From contig JASAON010001555.1 in assembly GCA_030849065.1 (NCBI GenBank), positions 1 to 54,303 of the forward strand: a stretch of DNA of 54,303 nucleotides, in the 5' to 3' direction. The notes under the pieces are model-generated. The model was not told the DNA's origin. It made no database searches and saw nothing but the letters and a program-made list of their open reading frames with translations. Position numbers and translations under genes: made by a program. This document shows, one piece after another, positions 20,101-26,605 of the stretch (positions are counted from its first letter, which is position 1; each line of letters begins with the position of its first letter). The stretch is from Jaenimonas drosophilae (Eukaryota; Euglenozoa; Kinetoplastea; Trypanosomatida; Trypanosomatidae).

Positions 20101-21104
20101 TGCGCCGACACGCCGCCACCCTCGGCGAGGAGTATGCCCACTTCCTCAGACGCTCCCAGCGCAACCCCAAGGCGGCCATTGAGCAGAGTTTGCTTCTTGC
20201 TCAATCGGCCCTGCACAACATCCCATCTGCCGAGCGTCTGGCCTACCGCGTGCGCCTTCTCTCCGAAGCACTGGAGTGCTGCCGTGAGGGCAACTCCGAC
20301 CAACAACAGCTGGTGGAGCAGCGTCTTTCGTTGATGCAGGCTCAGCAACGACTGTTGGCCTTGGTCAGCAGCTTCGTGAGCTCTGGCCTGCCGCACCTCG
20401 AGCAACGCTGGCATGTGGATGGGCAGTACGTGTCGGAACGTGAGCTCGCCCTGCAGCATGTGGAGCTGCTCAGCCAGTACGTGGCCACCGCCTCGGACCT
20501 GCTGCGTGTGGCGGGCATGTACCCCGCCTTTGGCGGGGCAGAGGTGCAGCTCGATGTGTTGGTTGCCAGCAACGTGAAGGAGGCCGCCACCTATGCCTCC
20601 TGCATCGTGAGTGCCTACGAGCTCCGTGGCGAGACTGTTGAGGATATCACCCGCCGACTTGTGCTACGCTACTACAAGCCCACCGTGGCCTTCCCCATCT
20701 CTTGTGTGGTGCGCATGCTGGAGGCAGAGCTCTACGCCACGAATCCATCGGGCTCACGGGACGCGGTGAAGATCTTCACGAGCTGCGACGTTGATGCGAA
20801 GGTGCTCTTTGGTGCCTACACACACATCCTGGATAATACCGATGGCCTTGACAACATATGCACCACCTTCGCGCAGTCGGGTATCACCACGGCCTACCTC
20901 ATCCACTCACTCGCGGTGGTGGTAAATATGATGGCCAGCGCCTGCCGACGTGGTGTGGTGCAGCGTGTTGTGGTGCGGAGTGCCGTGAATATTGTGCAGC
21001 AGTACGTGCGGCAGGTGCCTGGTGGGGCAACAGAGGCTGAGCGGGAGGCGGTGGAGAAGGCGGAGTCCTTGATTCGCGCCACGGACCTCTCCCTCACGTG
21101 GTAG
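17130..21104 (+). CDS. NUP155: nucleoporin Nup155/Nup170 family (trypanosome Nup144)
   Basis: 1324 residues, the usual size of the family. This is an inner-ring scaffold nucleoporin of the nuclear pore, made of an N-terminal beta-propeller and a C-terminal alpha-solenoid. The diagnostic block is at about residues 75-130: YSSLVGIFPDLSRVWLTIDN, then LILWDYRSG and the AVGV motif, matching the Nup_N domain closely. The propeller runs to about residue 500 and the helical solenoid from there to the end. Low-complexity insertions include GGSNNNNNNK near residue 395 and a Ser run near 890; these are probably surface loops. There is no FG-repeat region, as expected. In trypanosomes the orthologue is called Nup144. 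Confidence 0.9.
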   Translation: MYASAQDAEYEVRSSVEEAVRAEVVAAADQRVPSRSVSSYVETQPLALRNRDTTYGIPDFVPIGGVAWPEPLLHLWRSMRYSSLVGIFPDLSRVWLTIDNQLILWDYRSGREFCLYDEVPELIVAVGVPVRARPDVFQPHITYVLPVATASMVVLIGICLIHGDGQSEIKMVSLGYSVASDTILTKITGVAQTGRIFCSGADGNVYELQYGKDKLGWQPRMRLVCFAYPFASKPVLGQVGAMVRSAIKTWTGPDPGLRDLVVDDRYQFILALDEKSTLHMWSMEENGLSLRSSLPHKPQQFMSARHAVGELSPLVRLFVRDPDHEGCTITAIADNGDQFRYRYQSAYFGGSFSGLELRLRIPSYFDPDQVVGVCTAADSTVVMAHYSRAEEEEAGGSNNNNNNKTTAADMLTVATSPLCIPEPHHGCRDVVSTYTSQSSQMVRVDAMEKIPPHPRQSINDVCAQVCFDPSKYLIAHRHGLAVFVRLRPVDSLHLILACADAHVRDGLLHRFSAVHSPADYVAMLLQIAMGALYASGEPLHPCLHANMPNPTSVEPPTSTTGWTMEYLGRVVSAGPTASARHLARTMLRSTATPTTQSDTAPSGSKQLTVVFSPFANGLTAYLGRALAAVWELAAIKVATEDYARVEGILAKLMVFLEGMEIPTQGHVLPPLEVAHQFQRSRVVVSLPPGATFSANDAMRLQLVYLAQCFNLVRRAWQCMLLMRQSSFIPFAAEDANLTVGQLLVDQSAAFRVGRHLCQVVSSAQQGVGAASGERMQGFHALMRQCPYFFANVDAQAFEARVEMDGMAAGSTIESSSDAKLREWASTVAPNAANYWSSGALQNMCQKLTGLKKEELAVELLLRAASQIDPNHAAFTLYLAERNPNISTNASSSSSSGSSSATIAAALQTKRQILNVVIAILEGAWLSHRSAVDSLLGGPRTSGTMWEMEPQDELAHSILLDWLAAPREDAALTETLRNTLVAARSPFLETYLRRHAATLGEEYAHFLRRSQRNPKAAIEQSLLLAQSALHNIPSAERLAYRVRLLSEALECCREGNSDQQQLVEQRLSLMQAQQRLLALVSSFVSSGLPHLEQRWHVDGQYVSERELALQHVELLSQYVATASDLLRVAGMYPAFGGAEVQLDVLVASNVKEAATYASCIVSAYELRGETVEDITRRLVLRYYKPTVAFPISCVVRMLEAELYATNPSGSRDAVKIFTSCDVDAKVLFGAYTHILDNTDGLDNICTTFAQSGITTAYLIHSLAVVVNMMASACRRGVVQRVVVRSAVNIVQQYVRQVPGGATEAEREAVEKAESLIRATDLSLTW

Positions 21105-21310
21105 TTGGGCATCATGCTTCACGTGATGGCGTTGATGTGTGTGTGTGTGTGCCTGTGCGTCTGTGATGGGTGCTGGAATACATTCACCGGACGAAGACTA
21201 AAGTAAAAGAGCGTGGCCGAACGCACTAGAACATGTTGCGCTGCAGTGATTCCAAGTGAAAAGTGTGGATCGTGGTACGCACATGATGGATGACCCCTCC
21301 AACTTATGCA

Positions 21311-21352
21311 TGCTTCTTCTTCTTTTTTTTTTCCTTTTCTTCATCTTTGTAG
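21311..21352 (+). promoter_or_regulatory. strong polypyrimidine tract and trans-splice acceptor for the bromodomain gene
   Basis: A nearly uninterrupted T/C run of about 40 nt, including ten consecutive T, ends in GTAG with the AG at 21351-21352. The predicted leader of 119 nt contains no ATG before 21472, which fixes the start of the bromodomain protein. Confidence 0.7.
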
Positions 21353-21471
21353 GTCGGTACACATCGACCACATAGAGTGCCAACAGTGCTGGCGGTTGTG
21401 TGTGAGTGTGTGTGTGTGTTTCACGCAGTGCTGCAACACCACAGCTCTGCAACGACGAACAGCGGCACGAA

Positions 21472-22317
21472 ATGAATGATCAAATTGCGCGTGTGCGCGA
21501 GCGCATCAAGCGCAAACGTGAAGAGATTCATGGCTACCTCGACCGACACTTCTACGATGCCTGCCGACGTGTGCTGAAGGTGGTGAAGGCCCTCGATCTG
21601 CGCGGTGCCTTTGGCATCAACCCACAAAATCTGCCAAACTATCCCTTGGTGGTGGCCAAGCCCATATACTGGGGCATCATTGAACGCCGGCTGGATCGGT
21701 ACGAGTACGTGGCGAGCTCCGCCTTCATGGCGGACTTGCGCCTGCTCGTGCGCAACTGCTACACCTACAATGGCGAGGATTCACCCTTCTCACAGCTGGC
21801 GCGGTTGATGGAGGTGGCGATGGAGGACCTCTTTGTGCAGGAGTTCCGTGAGCCACTGCCAAGTGTGCGCGAGATTATGCAGCTGGGCAGTCAGGTGCCT
21901 AAGAGCGCGCTGATTCCTGTGAAGCAAATCATTCGTCTCTACGAGCAGAAGCCGGCTGAGGCCTCGGTGCACGTGAAGGAGTGCCGTTGCGCCACACAAC
22001 GGCGCATTCTCGAGCTGCTGCGTCAGGCAGTGGCTGATCAGCAGTACGCGGCTGGAGCAGCTCCACGACCACCACGCAAGGCACCCGCAGCCTCCTCCAC
22101 ACGAATCACCTCGGGGAGTAGCACACCACCACCACCCCACATGAACCGCTCGGTGCCGGCTTCGATGCCATCGCCTAAGATTCCCATCAAGGAGCCCAAG
22201 CTGGACCGTGTGCCACAGAATGAGCGCACCGACTTCTCTGCTATTCGCCAAACAAGCCCGCTCGCGATGCCGGAGATCTCATCGGAAGATGAGTCGGTGC
22301 ACTTCTCCACGGAGTAG
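21472..22317 (+). CDS. single bromodomain protein (bromodomain factor)
   Basis: 281 residues. Bromodomains read acetyl-lysine on histones; in trypanosomatids several bromodomain factors mark transcription start regions. The domain spans about residues 22-125, with YPLVVAKPIYWGIIERRLDRYEY in two parts (YPLVVAKPIYWG; IIERRLDRYEY) as ZA loop and helix A, and NCYTYNGED containing the expected acetyl-lysine-binding Asn at residue 100. The C-terminal part is basic, Pro-rich and disordered, ending in an acidic Ser-rich tail (EISSEDESVHFSTE). There is only one bromodomain and no second reader domain. The frame extends upstream to 21406 but the first ATG after the acceptor is 21472. The particular BDF paralogue is not assigned. 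Confidence 0.8.
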   Translation: MNDQIARVRERIKRKREEIHGYLDRHFYDACRRVLKVVKALDLRGAFGINPQNLPNYPLVVAKPIYWGIIERRLDRYEYVASSAFMADLRLLVRNCYTYNGEDSPFSQLARLMEVAMEDLFVQEFREPLPSVREIMQLGSQVPKSALIPVKQIIRLYEQKPAEASVHVKECRCATQRRILELLRQAVADQQYAAGAAPRPPRKAPAASSTRITSGSSTPPPPHMNRSVPASMPSPKIPIKEPKLDRVPQNERTDFSAIRQTSPLAMPEISSEDESVHFSTE

Positions 22318-22388
22318 GTCCACCCACCACCATCCCCCATCCCCATCTACTTGCTTTGTTTGTGTGCATGAGGCATGGCATCATCTCC

Positions 22389-22422
22389 ACGCTCCTTCTC
22401 CTCTCCTCTCCTCCCTCCACAG
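22389..22422 (+). promoter_or_regulatory. polypyrimidine tract and acceptor that decides the EVE gene start
   Basis: A 30-nt C/T run (about 22390-22418) ends in CACAG, with the AG at 22421-22422. It lies downstream of the first in-frame ATG (22375), so if used it removes that ATG from the mRNA and leaves the ATG at 22480 as the first one. Confidence 0.55.
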
Positions 22423-22479
22423 CGGCGGCAGAGCCTGAGCCTGAAGAAGCCATCCTCACTCCCCATCATACACACACCA

Positions 22480-23025
22480 ATGCGCAAGCGTACACGGCAG
22501 CAACAATCAAGCCCAACGCGAGCAGCCGTTGCTACTGCCGCTGTTGCGTGTACGGGCAATTGCTGGCTCATGAAGTCGGAGCCGAGCGTCTTCTCCATTG
22601 ATCAGCTCGCGAAAGACCTCACCACATCGTGGGAGGGGGTGCGCAACTACGCCGCACGCAACAACATGCAGCGCATGGCCATTGGCGATCATGTTCTCTT
22701 CTACCACAGCAACTGCACCCAACCTGGTGTGGCTGGTTTGGGAAGAGTATGCGCCGTTGCCCACCCCGACCTCACCGCACTCGATCCATCGTCGGAGTAC
22801 TACTTTCCCAAGGCAACGGCCACCAACAATCCGTGGGCGATGGTGGATGTTGCATTTGTGGAGAAGTTTTCGGAGCCTGTGCTCCTCAAGGATATGAAGA
22901 CGATGAAAGAGCTGTCGGAGATGGCACTCTTCAAGCAATCACGGCTCAGTGTGCAGCCAGCTACTCGGGCAGAGTACGAACACATTGTGAAGGTTGCCCA
23001 ACAAGCAGCCAAATCAACGAGCTAA
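22480..23025 (+). CDS. EVE-domain protein (THYN1-like)
   Basis: 181 residues from the ATG at 22480. The EVE domain, related to PUA/YTH folds, spans almost the whole protein from NCWLMKSEPSVFSI to the C-terminus. Typical features are the KSEP start, WEGVRNYAARN, a strand with GDHVLFYHSN, GLGRVC and the Asp-x-x-Ser-x-Tyr-Tyr motif. The family binds modified bases in nucleic acids and includes human thymocyte nuclear protein 1. A basic leader (MRKRTRQQQSSPTR) precedes the domain and may target the nucleus or mitochondrion. A longer version from the ATG at 22375 is possible but would begin upstream of the apparent acceptor at 22422. The domain assignment is firm; the biological substrate is unknown. 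Confidence 0.8.
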   Translation: MRKRTRQQQSSPTRAAVATAAVACTGNCWLMKSEPSVFSIDQLAKDLTTSWEGVRNYAARNNMQRMAIGDHVLFYHSNCTQPGVAGLGRVCAVAHPDLTALDPSSEYYFPKATATNNPWAMVDVAFVEKFSEPVLLKDMKTMKELSEMALFKQSRLSVQPATRAEYEHIVKVAQQAAKSTS

Positions 23026-23600
23026 CACGCACAGGCCCACCGCGGCTCACCTACATTCATTCATCATCATCATCATCAGCATCATCACTGTGCTTCTTGT
23101 TCTCATCCTATACCTGCATCTGATACATCTTCTTCGTTCCTCCCCTCTCAAGTCAGCAACTCCACAAGACGCATACAAGTACTAGTACTCGTACACAAAC
23201 AAGTACTCGTACCGTACACATCCAAGTACTCGTACACATACAAGTACTCGTACACACACAAGTACTCGTACACACACAAGTACTCGTACACACACAAGTA
23301 CTCGTACACACACAAGTACTCGTACACATACAAGTACTCGTACCGTACACACACAAGTACTCGTACACATACAAGTACTCGTACACATACAAGTACTCGT
23401 ACACACACAAGTACTCGTACACATCCAAGTACTCGTACACATACAAGTACTCGTACACACACAAGTACTCGTACACAAACAAGTACTCGTACCGTACACA
23501 CACAAGTACTCGTACACATACAAGTACTCGTACACATACAAGTACAGCCATACGTACACACAAGAACGTAGATTAAAATCCTCGCATAGATCCAACCTGA
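23026..23600 (+). other. intergenic/5' UTR region containing a minisatellite
   Basis: A CAT-type microrepeat (about 23063-23081) and a pyrimidine tract (about 23128-23150) lead to an AG at 23151-23152, the best splice acceptor here. From there to the ATG at 23601 there is no ATG in about 450 nt, although the stretch is filled by the 18-bp repeat array. The repeat would thus be carried in the mature 5' UTR of the Gln/Pro-rich gene. Confidence 0.5.
23176..23538 (+). repeat. 18-bp minisatellite, about 19 units
   Basis: The consensus unit is CAAGTACTCGTACACAYA (18 bp). About 19 units lie head to tail, with degenerate remnants to about 23575. Most differ only at the last three bases. Units beginning at about 23200, 23331 and 23480 carry a 5-bp CGTAC insertion, giving a loose higher-order period of seven to eight units. 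The unit contains GTAC twice, so it is nearly self-complementary at its core. It lies between the EVE gene and the Gln/Pro-rich gene. Confidence 0.92.
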
Positions 23601-25460
23601 ATGATACCATCCATTCCCATCCCTGGCTGGCCACCAGTGCAACAGCAACAACAACAACAACCACCACCACCGACCAGCTATGCTCCTCCTCCAGTCATGT
23701 ACTCCACTCCTCCTGCGCTTCGGCAACCAAGTGCTGCTCCCTCACTGGTTCCGGTGCCGGTGCCAATGATGCAGGCCGCCCCTCCACCAGCCAGCTTTGC
23801 CGTTCCGACTCTCCCACGCCCCACCATCACCACCATCAACACCGCCAACAACACCAACAACATCATGTATCCAACAGCTGTTCCATCCTACCCCACCCAC
23901 AACAACAACGGTGGTTATCCAGCGATACCCTTCTCGGTGCCATCGTTGATCCCAGCCATGCCCGCCCCAACATCGGTGATGATGCCCTCCATCTCCATGC
24001 CCTACATCCCCACCACCACCACAACAACAACATCCAATGGTGCGGCAGGAGCGATGGCGATGAATCCGTTTGCTGCCGCTGCTGCCAATCGGCCCTTCGT
24101 TTCGGCCTTCGCGCCAACTAAGCCGCTCGTCTCTGCCTTCGCCACAGCCCCCACAGCACCAGTAGTAGCTCCAGCAAGTACAACCACGTCCTCCACCACC
24201 ACAGCTGCCGCAATGGCACCATCTTCGCCATCGAGCACAGACGGGAGCCCTGTCGGAGCTGCTACTGCTGCACCAAGCCCAGACGCACAACAGCAACTAG
24301 CAACAACAACAACGGCAACACCAGAAGCAGCAGCAGTGGTGGAGGCAGAGCTTCCCCAGCCGCGTATATCACCCGACTACTCACTGTGGGTGCACCCGTT
24401 CCTGAAGCAGCTGAAGGAGGGCAGCTCCACAACACGCGTTGGAACGATGGGCACCCTCGCCGTACCCGCCACACTGGCACCTCCTCCCATGTTGGCCATG
24501 GGCCTCTCCGGCGATGCGCCAACCCCACTCGATCCCGCATTCATCCTGTTTGGTGGAGCGAAGTACGCCAGCTTTGCTCCGATGGGCCCGAAGCCCCGCA
24601 AGACGCGGCCCACAGCTGCCACGACCACCACAACAACAACTGGTGATGCTGAGGAGGATGAGCTGAAGCGCTTGCAGTTCATGGTGGATCAGCTGAAGGT
24701 GGCCAAGAAGTACCTCAAGCTGGAGATCCATCGCGCCACCGCCGCTGCTGCCACCGCGAGCGTGGAGGAGCGCGGGGTAGGCGCCACCTACACCATTTGT
24801 GGTGATGTGGAGGAGGTGGCTGCGGATGGCGATGCCGCGGGTGCGGTTAGCAACACCGACAAGATGGATGTTTGGACGGCGGCCTACTTTGCCACGCCGC
24901 AGGTACTTCGCGAGGTGGTGAGCCGCCCCGGTGGCCGTGAGCGCCTCGCCCACCCCGGCCACGTGTTGTACGGCAGACGGCATTGGGGCCTGAAGCGTTG
25001 CGCCGAATCCTACACACTTGGCCATGGCATGAAGGCCACACCACTTCAGTTTGCGGCGGCGGCCGGCCGCGTGGATAATGTTGTGTTCCTCTTGGCAAGT
25101 GGAGCACGAGAGGCCACGTCAGGGCCCACGTTGAAGGAGCTCGTGCTGCCCGAGAGCTACCAACTGGTGCAAACCATGTTGGCCTCCACTTCTGCGTCGC
25201 TCCAGCGGCGCAAACGTCCGGCCAAGCCGAGCTCGGCAGAGATGGACGTGGCGATGCCGGCAGCGGCTGACGTGGCGGCAAGTGTGGCGGCACAGGAAGG
25301 GGCGGAGCAACACCACCATGCCGAGGTTCCTGCCACTGCAGCTCCACCAACACCAACACCAACACCAATGGCAGTGTTTGCACCTCCACTGATGCCACCA
25401 CAGCAGCTGCAGGTTGTTTCGCCGCAGCTGAATGTGCTGAGCTCCAATCAGGGAATTTGA
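23601..25460 (+). CDS. Gln/Pro/Thr-rich low-complexity protein with ankyrin-like segment
   Basis: 619 residues. The N-terminal ~270 residues are disordered and rich in Pro, Ala, Thr and Asn, with a Q7P4 run near residue 14 and many trinucleotide-encoded Thr and Asn runs. A more ordered middle begins near residue 255 (PDYSLWVHPFLKQLKEG), continues with a helix EDELKRLQFMVDQLKVAKKY at about 350-370, and includes a single ankyrin-like stretch at about 473-503 (MKATPLQFAAAAGRVDNVVF). The C-terminus is again Pro/Gln-rich. The composition resembles RNA-granule or mRNA-binding regulators, but no RNA-binding domain is visible. I do not recognise the family. The start is the only ATG after the predicted acceptor at 23152, despite a leader of about 450 nt. 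Confidence 0.7.
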   Translation: MIPSIPIPGWPPVQQQQQQQPPPPTSYAPPPVMYSTPPALRQPSAAPSLVPVPVPMMQAAPPPASFAVPTLPRPTITTINTANNTNNIMYPTAVPSYPTHNNNGGYPAIPFSVPSLIPAMPAPTSVMMPSISMPYIPTTTTTTTSNGAAGAMAMNPFAAAAANRPFVSAFAPTKPLVSAFATAPTAPVVAPASTTTSSTTTAAAMAPSSPSSTDGSPVGAATAAPSPDAQQQLATTTTATPEAAAVVEAELPQPRISPDYSLWVHPFLKQLKEGSSTTRVGTMGTLAVPATLAPPPMLAMGLSGDAPTPLDPAFILFGGAKYASFAPMGPKPRKTRPTAATTTTTTTGDAEEDELKRLQFMVDQLKVAKKYLKLEIHRATAAAATASVEERGVGATYTICGDVEEVAADGDAAGAVSNTDKMDVWTAAYFATPQVLREVVSRPGGRERLAHPGHVLYGRRHWGLKRCAESYTLGHGMKATPLQFAAAAGRVDNVVFLLASGAREATSGPTLKELVLPESYQLVQTMLASTSASLQRRKRPAKPSSAEMDVAMPAAADVAASVAAQEGAEQHHHAEVPATAAPPTPTPTPMAVFAPPLMPPQQLQVVSPQLNVLSSNQGI

Positions 25461-25717
25461 TGTGTAGTCTGCCATCATACACGATCCCAACACACAACAA
25501 CAACAACAACCAAGAAGTGATGATGCGTTTTTTTTTTGCTCATCTACACTCCTGATTCTCATGTTCTCCTGTACGTGCATCTGCTCTCCCCATCTCCACA
25601 TCATCGTCATCTTGCAAGTTGCTGCGGATTAGTGCGAGCACAACCTCTCTTGGTTGCCTAGCAAAGGTACTGACCACTATCATATACCCACACACACACA
25701 CACATCATTTTGTAGTG

Positions 25718-26302
25718 ATGAGCAAGCTGTTCTCGAGTGTGAATGTTCTTGGTGATGGCAGCGTGGATGCCATCATTCCTGGCAAAGGTTGGCGGAAGCT
25801 GATCTCCATCAACAGCATTCCCATGGAGCGTGTGGTGGCGCTGGCCAAGGAGAAAACTCCCGCCACGTGGTCGGAGGATCTCAACGAGATGCTGCCCGAG
25901 GTGATGGCCGCGACAGACTTCCCCCTCCACGGACGTGTGGCGGTGGAGGTGATGGATACGAGCAAGAACACCACCACCGTAAACATCAAATTCACAACGG
26001 CGGAGCAACGCGCGGAGGTGTTGGCGGCGTTGCAGAAGAACTTTGAGGGCATCATCGCACTTGCCAAGTCGGTGGGCCTCAACAATCTGGATCTCACAAC
26101 ATTCTTCTCCAGGAGCCTCTCCGAGCTGGAGAGCAATGAGCACGGAGCTGAGGAGCTTGGCGGCCATCCCGATATCCCTGGTGCCGGTGTGGATGGCATG
26201 GCTGGCATGCACCAGGCCATGAATATGATGCAACACATGGTTGGCGCGGCACAGGGCGGCAAGGGAGGGAATCCCAACGGCCCTGAGTGCCAGCAGCAGT
26301 AA
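25718..26302 (+). CDS. conserved-looking protein of unknown function
   Basis: 194 residues from the ATG at 25718, directly after the TTTTGTAG acceptor (AG 25714-25715); a second acceptor candidate lies at 25660-25661. The first ~140 residues look globular, with alternating strands and helices (GWRKLISINSIPMERVVALA; RVAVEVMDTSKNTTTVNIKF; AEVLAALQKNFEGIIALAK). The last 50 are Gly/Met/Gln-rich and probably disordered. Third-position G/C bias matches its neighbours, so the gene is real. I recognise no domain, signal peptide or membrane segment. Confidence 0.7.
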   Translation: MSKLFSSVNVLGDGSVDAIIPGKGWRKLISINSIPMERVVALAKEKTPATWSEDLNEMLPEVMAATDFPLHGRVAVEVMDTSKNTTTVNIKFTTAEQRAEVLAALQKNFEGIIALAKSVGLNNLDLTTFFSRSLSELESNEHGAEELGGHPDIPGAGVDGMAGMHQAMNMMQHMVGAAQGGKGGNPNGPECQQQ

Positions 26303-26605
26303 GTGGTATCATCCAAACAACCAAACGCACGCCTTTGTGTGTGTGTGTATGGCGTGGAGGAGGACTAACTTGATGAGCTCATTCATCACTCCTTTTCACG
26401 CTACTCACGTCTTCTCCACCATTGTTATAATGTACGTACCTCCTCTTGCATCTGAGTGGAGTGTGTGCAGGTGTGTTGTTGCCATCACCCTCACTGTGTT
26501 CCAAGTACCACCACTTCTGATTCTCTTCTTCTTGTGTTGTTGTAGAGCCGCACATGGCACAGGTGATTTGCAAGACCATCAACGAGCATCCATAGAACGT
26601 GGCAG
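26303..26605 (+). other. intergenic region with acceptor at 26544-26545 and possible uORF
   Basis: The tract CTGATTCTCTTCTTCTTG and following T/G-rich run end in GTAG, AG at 26544-26545. In the 60-nt leader an ATG at 26554 opens a 13-codon frame that ends in TAG at 26593-26595, just before the tRNA-ligase ATG at 26606 and in a different frame. A downstream AG at 26561-26562 would exclude it. Confidence 0.5.

Noticed and set aside
23148..23726. Long frames on the minus strand across 23148-23726
   Set aside because: They are produced by the 18-bp repeat, whose length is a multiple of three, and read as repeated VCVRVL/YLCVYE units. They have no start context, and all other genes lie on the + strand.
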